From: Hyperoodon ampullatus
Taxonomy: Eukaryota > Chordata > Mammalia > Artiodactyla > Ziphiidae
Direction of reading: 5' to 3'
Assembly: GCA_949752795.1 (NCBI GenBank)
Contig: OX457058.1
Coordinates: forward strand, 156,002,353-156,066,352
Length of the DNA: 64,000 nt
Under the pieces are notes generated by a model. The model made no database searches and was not told the origin of the DNA. It worked only from the letters and a program-made list of their open reading frames with translations. Shown one piece after another: positions 35,691 through 48,299 of this stretch (positions are counted from its first letter, which is position 1; every line of letters begins with the position of its first letter). Position numbers and translations under genes: made by a program.

Positions 35691-38600
35691 TTTTGGTGAT
35701 GATGAGGATGACTAGTACTAGCAGTGTATTTCAACTGAAAAGATGATCTTTTGAGAACTGTTTTTGTTCAAGAATGGATACCTATGTATTCTTAAAACCA
35801 TTCTTGGTAGCTTAATAGATGCTTGTAAAATGAGCATCCTACTTCCTTCAGTCTATTACTCAGGGCAATAATAAACTCTTTTCAAGGCCATCAAAGTTGC
35901 ATTGGATTCTGCATCAATAGCATTACTAATACTGTTGATGAGAACATCGCATTGGGTTTTTTTTTCCCCTCAGTGCATTATGATAAATACTTGATGTGAA
36001 CCCAGAACTAATGAAAATATTTTGGTTTCATGAGTTCTTCTGTTTTTGTCTTGGAGACTCTGATATCATTTTAATAAAAGCTTAATAGTGTTCTAAAATG
36101 AAAATATTATCTTTAAAGTGCACAGATATGATTCAATGATATCATATTTGTGACTTTAATATCTTGTAATGTCAATTTTTTATAATCTAAACAGGAACTA
36201 AAATAAAAGAGAGTCAGAGAAATAAGAGTTTTTGCAGCAAGGGTACAGATTTCTGGCTAAGAACATTACTGTCTGTCTGGCTTCCTTGGCACATTCCTGG
36301 CATGGATTTAAAAGTCATCAAGTTTATTCAGACCGTTGTGAGAAAGGAGGGCTAGACCACCAAGAGGAGAAGAGAGTCATCCCCTTCTTAGGAGATCTTG
36401 TATTTTGGTTTCAACCAGTTTGTTGAAGCATAGCATAAGTCAGTATGTTAAGAGATTCACATGTGGACCTTTGGGTAATGGAAATTACACATACTCCATA
36501 CACATACACAAAGGCTGGTGGTCCAGGCCTTATCAGATTTATACATGATGCCCAGAGAAGTAGAGAATTAATGACCATTTAGCAGTTAGAACTACAGTAC
36601 CATCCATCCTCAAATTCTGAGAATGTCCTTGAGCACAGGTTAAAAGAGAGAAAAACAGAAGAAGGAACGTCTCTTTCAGTGGCTTTAGCTAAGACCACTT
36701 TTTCTGTGATTTGAAACTGATCCCTGGACTCTAACATGCAAATCTATCACCTTTTGGTCTGCTTCTCTTATGTACAGTGGGCTCCTGGTATGGAAAAGTC
36801 CACTCAGGAAGGTATTTTAACATTTGTAATCCATCTGGATTTTAGAAAGGATAAAGGGATTGGGATCAAGCACCCAATTAAAGAGTAGATAGAAGTGAGA
36901 TTGAAGCATTATATTGTAAATAAGTGCCTTCCCAAGGAGAGTGTTTTGTCTCATAAAAGGAAGAAGCAGAGGAAATAGCAAAGGAGATGGAAAAAACAAA
37001 GAAGTTATAAACACACTTCACGAAGTATATAGATATAAGCAATGTTGATAGAGTTACTGAATTCTAGAAAAGGTTGGTAAATAAAGGAGTAAAATTTCTC
37101 TATCTTAACATCCTAAAAATGAGCAAACACCTTGCCAATTTAGGAATGATCTGCACTGTCTGGCAAGAGTGGCAATATAGACTCCTAGAACTGTTTACAA
37201 TCACAGTTCAAGCCACTGTACTTTTCCATTAAATTAGTGTACATAGTTTGGAGATATGTGCATACATAATAGTGATATCTTATGTCAACACAGCCTAAAA
37301 TTTTTATGCTGATATCTGGCCACTGTAGGATTTTCATGACCTGAAGCTACCTTGGACATAGTGTATACTTAAAAAATAATTAAGTCACTGAGGTAATGAA
37401 TTGTACCCATTTCTCTACCTTAATTTATTATTTTTACAAATACTCTTAGGAATCGATACAGAGATACAAGCCGGAAAAATATAAACTACAAGTCTTTGTT
37501 TTGTTGTCATTCTAAAAGGAAGAAAAATAACTGGAGTGAATTTGTTCTTTTATCCCTAATAATCTGAAAGAATAAATATTATTTTCTCTGTAAAGCAGGG
37601 AACTTCAGACAAAATGAAGGTTTTCATGAAATCCAATTTGGCCAGGCTTTGGCTGGAGTCAGAAGAATTTCATGAAGGAAGGTGAATGTGTATCAGTAAA
37701 TATTACATGTTGTCACTCTTTGTTCACTTATTCGATGAACATTTACTGAGAGTTAACTGGGTTCCAGGTGTTGATGTCAGTTTTAGGGATTTATACTATG
37801 GATTTCCAAGGAAAATGCAGAAGGAATCCTCATAGACTAGGCACACCCCCATTTTCCCCTCATTTTCTGTTTCTCTTAGAGAAATTGAAACTCAGAAGTA
37901 TGTACCTTTAAAATCCAGATGAGTTTCTCATAGATTTTATTCAGCAATGGTTCATTTCAGTATTCCATTCAACATAATGGTTTCTTTTTTTCACAATGTA
38001 TGTATGTTCCTAGTGCTGAGGCCCTGGACACTGGGTCTCCTTAGTCATGTCTTTTTCCTTATTTTCCTTTTTCTGTTTTGGCTTGTCCTCCTGCATCTGA
38101 CCACCTGCTTAGAGCCATACAAAACGTCAACAGCTGATGTTTCAGGCACTGTAATTTTGACTATAAGTGGTGTTTCTGTTTTTTCTTCTACAGTTTGAAA
38201 ATGTCTTTTTATACTCTGATCCATTTTATTTGTCTAATTGCTGCAGTAAGATTTACAAGGTGACAAGTTCACTAAGTATTAGTGTTAGGCACAGTTTATA
38301 TTTAGGAACAGTTTATATTTTGAAAATTAGGAAGGATCACTTTATCAATGAGGTGTGGTATGTGTAGTAACCATTTGGCAAGTTACCATTACCAACCAAA
38401 CCCTTTATTCCTGTTTGATAACAAGATAAATTCATCAATGAATATACTTCTTTTTTGTTGCTTTTCACTAGATAGTATATATAGTGCAGCAGGTTTCACT
38501 CATACATTATTTAGGAGAAGATTATAATTTAAATTATAGAATTTCTGGAACAGTTAACCACAAAGTGCAAGTCTCCCTACTGATTCAGAGCATCTCAACA

Positions 38601-40469
38601 AACAGAGTTTTCCTCAGATTTAGAATCAATTTTGGGAAGAAAACTTAGACACCAGGGGATGTTGCTTCTGAAAGAAACAGAGTAATTTTCTGGCTGTTCT
38701 ATTGATTAAGTGACTAAAATCACAAGGCTTTCTAACTGGATGTTTATGAGAAGTTAGAGAAATAAATCTTAAAGGGGATGTTTACATTTTCCTTCTGAAA
38801 ATGAAGTTGTTTCAGAGTAAATCTGATTATATAGTATTTGTATACAAAACAATTTTGCTGTCATCCCCAAAGCCTTGTGAAAGCAAGAGGTATATGGTGC
38901 TTAGTTATAGTAATCTAAGTCTTCCTGAATGGCTGACATTATATTGCAATAGGAAAATGTTAAAAGGCATGTGTTCTAAAAGAGAGACAAAATGTAATAG
39001 AGATCATATCCCCTGAAGCAAAGTCTTTGAACGGTTATGAACTCAGGATCCTCCCAGTAGGCCTGTTGGGGCATATATTTAAATATTAACATATTACGAA
39101 TGGGGAAGCCAAGGCTTGTGGAAGGTGCATGCATTGCATAAGGTCTCAGGGTGATTAGTGGCAGGCATGAGTCTTCAAAAATTTCATTTTCTGATTCTTA
39201 ATCAAATGAACACTATTTGTCACCTAAGTTGTAGTCTTTTAATGATGCTATGAGACATGATTTTCTTCAGAATTAGTTTTAAAAAACGCGGGGTCGGGGG
39301 GGAACCACTGCAAAGATACCAAATTAGGAAGGATATTGTGACCTAAACTCTTGGTTGTTGGGTGAACAGCATTATGAATAGAGTAAAGTTTAGTTCTGAA
39401 GTCTAGGAGATGACAGAGAAATGAAATTCATGTTACCCACAAGTGTGGGCAGGATAAAATCTAAAACAATAAACAGGGGGCTATTCCTCTGTTCTTAAGA
39501 AAATAAAAAGTAAGAAAATTAGAAATGTTCAAGGTAGAGAGAAGAAGGTCTGTCTATTTCCTCTGAGTGGTTTTCCTGTGACAGTCTGTCAGGAAGCCCT
39601 TTTCCTTCCAAGGAGAAGGAACTACCCCACTAACCAAAAGGAGGATGCCCCCAGGAGTGGGGTGATGAGAGCAGCAGAGACAGAAAACAGGAAAGGAGCC
39701 GAAGCAGCAGATGGCAACAACGTAATGTGTGCAAAGTAGGCAAAGACCAAGAGAAAGGACACACATGAGTATTTGTAATGGAGTAGCATAAGAGGAATGT
39801 GTTCTATCGCTGTAGAAAAATTCTGTATCTTTCTGATCTCACAAAGAAAAAGAAAACACAGTAGAAGGTGAATAAAGACAATATGGTGAAGCCATTGGCC
39901 TAGGGGATGGCTAGAGAAGGCTTGCCATCTCCTTATAAGAAGAAATTCATAGTTGAAATTAAAGTCATATTGTATACCTGTCAGTAGTTGGAATGTTTAA
40001 CTTAACTGTTTGATTCACTGATTGCTATTTACAAGCAAACTCCCTATTTGATAAAGGAACCAATTTAAAAAAAACTTGCTGATTATCAGAAATAGAAAAG
40101 CTAGGTGTTCTATTACCCTAATGGCTAGGTAAGTGCCCAGGTACTTATCCATGACTGAGTTTATCCATACCCCTACATGCCTGGTAGAATGAGAATCTCA
40201 TGATTGACATCTCAAAGGCAAGAAAATTGAACACTAAGTGAAGACACAGCCCCATTCTTTCCCCTCGACAAATTTTCCCTGAATGCTTTTCTTCCTTTGT
40301 TACAGCAAAAATGGATGCTGCTAAATCCATATACAAGGACATTTGCAATAACAAATTTTAAACCTTTGCTATTGTTATATAAAGTGATCGACTTTACAGA
40401 TGGCTACTAGTTAACAGTAAAAATTATAGCCAAGATTGTTTTCTGCATGCCAGGCTCTGAGATGAGCAG
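35691..40469. other. Intron sequence, nothing recognised
   Basis: About 4.8 kb without a named repeat or exon. Short L2-like wording (catttactgagagttaactgggttccaggtg) near 37738-37770 is too brief to call. Confidence 0.4.
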
Positions 40470-40610
40470 TTTGCTTGCATGATCTTGTTTAATCTTCACC
40501 ATGGTCTTATAAGGTGTTATTATCCTCATTTTAGAAATGAGACTTAATCATGTGAAACGCTTTGCCTGGCCTCACATTCTGTATATCTGACCCCAATGCT
40601 GCGCTCCTCC
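40470..40610 (+). repeat. MIR-like fragment
   Basis: The wording atgatcttgtttaatcttcaccatggtcttataaggtgttattatcctcattttagaaatgag is the MIR core. Confidence 0.65.
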
Positions 40611-41009
40611 CAACAGCACATACTGCCTCTCCAGCTCAGATGCTGACATGTTGATGCTCAAATGAATGCAGTCAGCACTCCAGGACAAGGGCTAATGGTC
40701 CTCACGAAAGACGCTGCATCTAGTCACTAATAAATCCTATTTCTTTAGCTTGTCTTTCTGTAACCTTGACCTTTCTGGAGTCAGGCTTCCTCACCTCAGC
40801 TTTACAGGCATATTAGTGTCCCATATCTTATTCATAACTAGTCTCTAAGGCACTGCTTAATTCTGTGACCGGAAGGTACTTGGCATTTAGGGATGCATAG
40901 AGGATGAATTAGGAATTATCACAGACGTAGGGATGACTGAGAAGAGGGTAGTGCTGGAATGCCGTAACTGCTGATTGCTGAGTCATCCTCCATGTGCCTG
41001 ATGCCTAGT

Positions 41010-41460
41010 TGGTATTCCTTGTCTTTTGTCTCTTTCCATTAGACCCTAGTGCTCTAGTCTCAGCAAACAGATTGTGGTTACCTAACTTCCCCAAGCTCTC
41101 TTATACCTCCGTTTCTGCATCTACACTTTACCTTATGCACTGTGTACCATTTCTGTCTGTATCTCCAGAGCCAACTGCTTCTCATCCTTCATGACAGCTC
41201 AGGGGTCACCACTCATGCAAAGTCTTCCCTTCCTCAGGCATGTCTAGGTTTGTTCATCTCTAAAGTTCCAGAGCACCCTGAGTGCACAACTTTCAGAAGT
41301 CTTATCACATTTGTGTTGCTTTATTTGCTTACATGTGTACCTCCTGAGCCAATCTTTGGATTCCTCACAGTTTGGGAAAATGTCCTATTCGTCATTGGAT
41401 CTTCACTGTCTAGCCAGTGCCAGACATATAGTTGGCATTAATGCACATTTATTGAATTAA
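41010..41460 (+). repeat. L2 LINE 3' region
   Basis: The wording ggggtcaccactcatgcaaagtcttcccttcctcagg, cactgtctagccagtgccagacatatag, and a terminal attaatgcacatttattgaattaat matches the L2 3' end. The 99-codon frame here is incidental. Confidence 0.6.
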
Positions 41461-42639
41461 TAATTATAAGCCTAATGACTTGAAACTTTGGATGACAAGA
41501 GAAATCTCCATGTATGAATACAGATTACTTAGTAAGAGGAAAATTGTTCCATATTTACAAAGAAGGAAATCTCAGCAGATCCAATTAGAATACCATAGAT
41601 TACCATGTTAAGGATATTTGTCCAGGTCCTAAAGAGAAATATGTTTTTAGAAATCCTTACTAAATACTACTATGTTAGAAGGCTAACATTTAAAATGAGG
41701 AAATGTGATTTCAAATTGATCTGATTCTTCTTTTGATTGTTCAAAGAAACATCGGAAGCACACATTGCTTTGGGGCAGTATTGTTCTGTACATGTCAAAT
41801 TGTGTAGGTTTTATGTCTCACCCACTCTGGATAGAAATCTATACTCTTTGCTGTATTATTTTTATAGGCCTCTTTAAGCTTCAGACTGATCCCAAAGAGA
41901 ATGAGGAACATTACTCAGAGCAGAAAAACAAAACAAAAACAAACAACAACAGCATGGGCGGCAGCGTTACCTGGTGGGAAGAAAAGAACTTGTGGGTTCA
42001 GTTATACCTGCTCTGCTACTCATTAGCCCTTGTCCCTGAGGCAATTTCTCTGAGCCCTCATTATTAGTAGTAATAGCTATAACATCATTTGATGAAGAAG
42101 AAAAATAATTGAACGGAAGCCTTGCCTCCCAACCATGTGATTTTCATCCCAGCATTTAAACAGGCGCCAAAAACCGCTGTCACTCCTGTGGCCCTCATGT
42201 CTCACAGCTTGGATTGCTCGCTGATCACTTGAACTTGTAACAATAGAAACATCAGTTACCCCAGGCCTCCTGGGTACTTGCCTAACCTTTCTGATTTTTC
42301 AAAGGAAATTGCTTCTTTTGTAAAATATTTCACAGGAGACAGGACAGGAATCAGTGTTGGAAGAAGCTGAGTGTGCCTGAGATAACTTCCAGGGTTTTAA
42401 TGTAGCAGCTGGTATAGAACCTTGTGTGAAATGAATTCAGGGCTTTTTCTCTTACTCCAAGTAAGGTCATATTATGAAGAGTGAGAATCCTCATCTACCA
42501 AAGTCACAGGGATCAAGGGTTCATTTGAATGCCAGAGAGGTTAAGCTGTCCCTGGTAAAGCTGAGTGGTCCAAGTGCCATGCCTTTATGTTTGCCCATGA
42601 AGAGATATATACAGAAGAAACAAAAACATCAAAAATGGG
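41461..42639. other. Intron sequence, nothing recognised
   Basis: The 100-codon frame at 41765-42067 has no known domain. No named repeat was seen. Confidence 0.45.
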
Positions 42640-43060
42640 CCAGTGTTTAATGAGCATTTATTTTGGGCCACGTAATATTTTCAGTTGTTACGTATATTCT
42701 ATAATCACAGTAATTACATGCAGTAGGCAGAACCGTCTATATAATTTGTGGAGCCTAGTGCAAAATGAAAATGTGAACCCCTTGTTAAAAAAACAGGGAA
42801 GAAGCTTTCCCTTTTCTTTAACACTCTGTCTGTCTCTCTCTACCTGTGATGGTGTTTTTCTTTTCTTTTTTTAAAATTTGCCATCTGATGTGCTCTCTCA
42901 AGCATGAGGATACTCATGGGGTGAGTGCAGACCCTCACAGTCACACAAGACCCCACCCAATGGCTCAGCACAAAGGGCAGAAAGTAGCAGCAGTTGTTTC
43001 CTGGGTGGAGATAGAAAAGAGGGTGGCCAAGCACTCATCCTGAGGGCCAGGACCATGCAT
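42640..43060. repeat. MIR or DNA-transposon fragments (tentative)
   Basis: The wording tttaatgagcatttattttgggccacgtaa is MIR-like. Next, ttgtggagcctagtgcaaaatgaaaatgtg resembles a mammalian DNA transposon relic. The assignment is weak. Confidence 0.35.
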
Positions 43061-43350
43061 GAACGAAGGCTCCCTTTCAACATCACTTAAAAAAAAATTC
43101 AAAGATAAAATTCTTTTTTTTAAAAATTTTATTTATTATTTTATACAGCAGATTCTTATTAGTCATCAGTTTTATAGACATCAGTGTATACATGTCAATC
43201 CCAATCTCCCAATTCATCGCATCACCACCACCACCCCCCTGCCGCTTTCCCCGCTTGGTGTCCATACGTTTGTTCTCTACATCTGTGTCTCAATTTCTGC
43301 TCTGCAAACCAGTTCATCTGTACCATTTTTCTAGGTTCCACATATATGTG

Positions 43351-46300
43351 TTAATATATAATATTTGTTTTTCTCTTTCTGATTACTTCACTCTGTATGA
43401 CAGTCTCTAGGTCCATCCACATCTCAACAAATGACCCAATTTCGTTCTTTTTATGGCTGAGTAATATTCCATTGTATATATGTACCACATCTTCTTTATC
43501 CATTCATCTGTTGATGGGCATTTAGGTTGCTTCCATGACCTGGCTATTGTAAATAGTGCTTCAGTGAACATTGGGGTTCATGTGTCTTTTTGAATTATGG
43601 TTTTCTCTGGGTATATGCCCAGTAGTAGGATTGCTGGGTCATATGGTAATTCTATTTTTAGTTTTTTAAGGAACCTCCATACTGTCCTCCATAGTGACTG
43701 TATCAATTTACATTCCCACCAACAGTGCAAGAGGGTTCCCCTTTCTCCACACCCCTCCCGCATTTGTTGTTTGTAGATTTTCTGATGATGCTCATTCTAA
43801 CTGGTGTGAGGTGATACCACATTGTAGTTTTGATTTGCATTTCTCTAATAATTAGTGATGTTGAGCAGCTTTTCATGTGCTTCTTGGCCATCTGTATGTC
43901 TTCTTTGGAGAAATGTCTATTTAGGTCTTCTGCCCATTTTTGGATTGGGTTGTTTGTTTTTCTAATATTGAGCTGCATGAGCTGTTTATATATTTTGGAG
44001 ATTAATCCTTTGTCCGTTGATTCATTTGCAAATACTTTCTCCCATTCTGAGGGTTGTCTTTTCGTCTTGTTTATGGTTTCCTTTGCTGTGCAAAAGCTTT
44101 GAAGTTTCATTACGTCCCATTTGTTTATTTTTGTTTCTATTTCCATTATTCTAGGAGGCAGATCAAAAAAGATCTTGCTGTGATTTATGTGAAAGAGTGT
44201 TCTTCCTACGTTTTCCTCTAGGAGTTTTATAGTGTCCGGTCTTACATTTAGGTCTTGAAAACATTTTGAGTTTATTTTTGTGTATGGTGTTAGGGAGTGT
44301 TCTAATTTCATTCTTTTACATGTAGCTGTCCAGTTTTCCCAGAACCACTTATTGAAGAGACATTTTTTTCTCCATTGTATATCCTTGACTCCTTTGTCAT
44401 AGATTAATTGACCATAGGTGTGTGGGTTTATCTCTGGGCTTTCTATCTTGTTCCATTGATCTATGTTTCTGTTTTTGTGCCAGTACCATATTGTCTTGAT
44501 TACTGTAGCATTGTAGTATAGTCTGAAGTCAGGGAGTCTGATTCCTCCAGCTCCGTTTTTTTCACTCAAGGCTGCTTTGGCTATTCAGGATCTTTTGTGT
44601 CTCCATACAAATTTTAAGATTTTTTGTTCTAGTTCTGTAAAAAGTGCCATTGGTAATTTGATAGGGATTGCATTGAATCTGTAGATTGCTTTGAGTAGAA
44701 GAGTCATTTTCACAATATTGATTCTTCCAATCCGAGAACATGGTATACCTCTCAATCTGTTTGTATCATCTTTAATTTCTTTCACAGTGTCTTATAGTCT
44801 TCTGAGTACAGGTCTTTTGTCTCCTTAGGTAGGTTTATTCCTAGGTATTTTATTCTTTTTGTTGCAGTGGTAAATGGGAGTGTTTCCTTAGTTTCTCTTT
44901 CAGATTTTTCATCATTAGTTTATAGGAATGCAAGAGATTTTTGTGCATTAATTTTGTATCCTGCAACTTTACCAAATTCATTGATTAGCTCTAGTAGTTT
45001 TCTGGTGGCATCTTTAGGATTCTCTATGTATAGTATTATGTCATCTGCAAACAGTGACAGTTTTATTTCTTTTTTTCCAATTTATATTCCTTTTATTTCT
45101 TTTTCTTCTCTGATTGCTGTGGCTAGCACTTCCAAAACTATGTTGAATAATAGTGGCGAGAGTAGACATCCTTGTCTTGTTCCTGATCTTAGAGGAAATG
45201 CTTTCAGTTTTTCACCATTGAGAATGATGTTTGCTGTGGGTTTGTCCTATATGGCCTTTATTATGTTGAGGTAGGTTCCCTCTATGCCCACTTTCTGGTG
45301 ATTTTTTATCATAAATCGGTGTTGAATTTTGTCAAAAGCTTTTTCTGCATCTATTGAGATGGTCATATTGTTTTTATTCTTCAATTTGTTAATATGGTGT
45401 ATCACATTGAGTGATTTGCATATATTGAAGAAACCTTGCATCCCCGGGATAAATACCACTTGATCATGGTGTATGATCCTTTTAATGTGTTCCTGGATTA
45501 TGTTTGCTAGTATTTTGTTGAGGATTTTTGCATGTATATTCATCAGTGATATTGGTCTGTAAGTTTCTTTTTTGGTAGTATCTTTGTCTGGTTTTGGTAT
45601 CAAGGTGATGGTGGCCTCGTAGAATGAGTTTGGGAGCGTTCCTTCCTCTACAATTTTTTGGCAGAGTTTGAGAAGGATGGGTGTTAGCTCTTCTCTAAAT
45701 GTTTGATAGAAGTCACCTGTGAAGCCATCTGGTCCTGGGCTTTTGTTTGTTGGAAGATTTTTAATCACAGTTTCAATTTCATTACGTGTGATTGGTCTGT
45801 TCATATTTTCTAGTTCTTCCTGGTTTAGTCCTGGAAGGTTATACCTTTCTAAGAATTTATCCATTTCTTCCAGGTTGTCCATTTTATTGGCATAGAGTTG
45901 CTTGTAGTAGTCTCTTAGGATACTTTGTATTTCTGTGGTGTCTGTTGTAACTTCTTTTTCATTTCTAATTTTATTGATTTGAGTCCTCTTTCTCTTTTTC
46001 TTGAGTCTGGCTAATGGTTTTTCAATTTTTTTTTATCTTCTCAAAGAACCACCTTCTAGTTTTATTGATCTTTGCTATTGTTTTCTTTGTTTCTATTTCA
46101 TTTATTTCTGCTCTGATCTTTATGATTTCTTTCCTTCTGCTAACTTTGGGTTTTGTTTGTTCTTCTTTCTCTAGTTCCTTTAGGTGTAAGGTTAGATTGT
46201 TTTCTTGAGATTTTTTTTGTTTCTTGAGGTAGGCTTGTATAGCTATAAACTTTTCTCTTAGAAGTGCTTTTGCCGCATCGCATAGGTTTTGGATCATCGT

Positions 46301-47139
46301 GTTTTCATTGTCATTTATCTGTAGGTATTTTTTGATCTCCTCTTCGATTTCTTCAGTGATCTCTTGGTTATTTAGTAACATATTGTTTAGCCCCCACGTG
46401 TTTGTGTTTTTTAGGTTTTTTCCCTGTAATTCATTTCTAATCTCATAGCGTTGTGGTCGGAAAAGATGCTTGATATGATTTCAATTTTCTTAAGTTTACT
46501 GAGGCTTGATTTTTGAGACAAGATGTGATCTGTCCTTGAGAATGTTCCATGCGCACTTCAGAAGAAAGAGTAATCTGCTGTTTTTGGATGGACTGTCCTA
46601 TAAATATCAATTAAATCTATCTCGTCTATTGTGTCATTTAAAGCTTCTGTTTCCTTATTTATTTTCACTTTGGATGATCTGTCCATTGGTGTAAGTGAGG
46701 TGTTAAAGTCCCCCACTATTATTGTGTTACTGTCAATTTCCTCTTTTATAGTTGTTAGCAGTTGCCTTATGTATTGAGGTGCTCCTATGTTGGGTGCATA
46801 TATATTTATAATTGTTATATCTTCTTCTTCGATTGATCCCTTGATCATTATGTAGTGTCCTTCCTTGTCTCTTGTAACATTCTTTATTTTAAAGTCTATT
46901 TTATCTGATATGAATATTGCTACTCCAGCTTTTGTTTGATTTCCATTTGCATGGAGTATCTTTTTCCATCCCCTCACTTTCGGTCTTTATGTGTCCCTAG
47001 GTCTGAAGTGAGTCTCTTGTAGACAGCATATATATGGGTCTTATTTTTGTATCCATTCAACAAGCCTGTGTCTTTTGGTTGGGGCATTTAATCCATTCAC
47101 GTTTAAGATAATTATCGATATGTGTGTTCCTATGACCAT
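43351..47139 (-). pseudogene. L1 ORF2p remnant (endonuclease and reverse transcriptase), disrupted
   Basis: ORF2p nicks the genomic target and reverse-transcribes L1 RNA. The start I choose is the ATG at 47139, 58 bp after the ORF1 stop. It leads into ISIIILNVNGLNAP, the usual endonuclease start, but in-frame stops follow EWIQK and PRDT. Next come the endonuclease body with VGDFNTSLTPMDRSS (46977-46558), a spacer-like KK-rich part (46381-46022), and RT fingers and palm with [11 protein letters not shown] and IPKPDKD (45882-45247). [16 protein letters not shown] follows near 45060. The C-terminal domain is at 44569-43578 ([21 protein letters not shown]). Multiple stops and frame changes show it is inactive. 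Confidence 0.9.
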
Positions 47140-47197
47140 TTTCTTAATTGTTTTGGGTTTGTTTTTGTAGGTCCTTTTCTTCTTTTGTGTTTCCCAC

Positions 47198-48185
47198 TTA
47201 GAGAAGTTCCTTTAGCAGTTGTTGTAAAGCTGGTTTGGTGGTGCTGAATTCTCTTAGCTTTTGCCTGTCTGTAAAGCTTTTGATTTTTCCATTGAATCTG
47301 AATGAGATCCTTGCCAGGTAGAGTAATCTTGGTTGTAGTTTCTTCCCTTTCATCACTTTAAGTGTATCATGCCACTTCCTTCTGGCTTGTAGTGTTTCTG
47401 CTGAGAAATCAGCTGTTACCTTATGGGAGTTCCCTTGTATGTTATTTGTCATTTTTCCCTTGCTGCTTTCAATAATTTTTCTTTGTCTTTAATTTTTGAC
47501 AATTTGATTACTGTGTGTCTTGGCCTGTTTCTCCTTGGGTTTATCCTGTATGGGACTCTGTGCGCTTCCTGGACTTGGGTGGCTATTTCCTTTCCCATGT
47601 TAGGGAAGTTTTCGACTATAATCTCTTTAAAGATTTTCTCAGGCCCTTTCTCTATTTCTTCTTCTGGGATCCCTATAATGCGAATGTTGTTGCATTTAAT
47701 ATTGTCCCAGAGGTCTCTTAGACTGTCTTCATTTCTTTTCATTCTTTTTTCTTTATTCTGTTCTGCAGCAGTGAATTCCACCATTCTGTCTTCTAGATTA
47801 CTTATCCGTTTTTCTGCCTCAGTTATTCTGCTATTGATTCCTTCTAGTGTAGCTTTCATTTCTGTTATTGTATTGTTCATCTCTGTTTGTTTGTTCCTTA
47901 ATTCTTCTAGGTCTTTGTTAAACATTTCTTGCATCTTCTTGATCTTTGCCTCCATTCTTTTTCCGAGGTCCTGGATCATCTTCACTATCATTATTCTGAA
48001 TCTTTTTCTGGAAGGTTGCCTGTCTCCACTTCATTTAGTTGTTTTTCTTGGGTTTTATCTTGTTCCTTCATCTGGTACATAGCCCTCTGCCTTTTCATCT
48101 TGTCTATCTTTCTATGAATGTGGTTTTTGTTCCACAGGCTGCAGAATTGTAGTTCTTCTTGCTTCTGCTTTCTGTCCTCCCCCAC
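47198..48185 (-). pseudogene. L1 ORF1p remnant (RNA-binding protein), frameshifted
   Basis: ORF1p is the L1 RNA chaperone, which forms trimers through a coiled coil and coats L1 RNA. Here it lies in three frames: 48185-47991 (N-terminal, including QMKEQDKTQEKQLNEVETG), 47991-47449 (coiled coil MQEMFNKDLEELRNKQTEMN, then the RRM part with DLWDNIKCNNIRIIGIPEEE), and 47452-47198 (C-terminal, QARRKWHDTLKVMKG to KPALQQLLKELL). Domain order is complete, but two frame changes break it. The 219-codon frame on the opposite strand is its shadow. Confidence 0.9.
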
Positions 48186-48299
48186 CTTATTTTTGAGCCT
48201 CCGATATTTCTTAACTCATGTCTTTATTTCATCTGGAAGATCTTCCTTCTCAGATTCTCACACTGAAGCTGCTTTTTGATGTTCAAAGATAAAATTCTT

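Larger units (their letters stand above)
43116..48281 (-). mobile_element. Nearly full-length LINE-1 insertion, antisense (5.2 kb)
   Basis: This is a retrotransposon copy with ORF1 and ORF2 remnants, inserted antisense to the neurexin gene. It is bounded by a perfect 18-bp target duplication, ttcaaagataaaattctt (43098-43115 and 48282-48299). In the element's own direction it runs from 48281 to 43116: a short stretch before ORF1, ORF1, a 58-bp spacer, ORF2, and a 3' UTR ending in a (T)n-rich plus-strand start. Its 3' UTR (cagcagattcttattagtc on the plus strand) differs from that of the L1 at 54449. It lacks most of a full 5' UTR. Stops and frameshifts in both ORFs make autonomous activity unlikely. 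Confidence 0.95.

Noticed and set aside
39287..39302. A G-rich run suggesting a quadruplex
   Set aside because: It lacks four separated G-runs of three or more.
47423..48082. A 219-codon plus-strand open frame
   Set aside because: It is the complement of the L1 ORF1 coiled-coil region; the minus strand gives the recognisable ORF1 protein.
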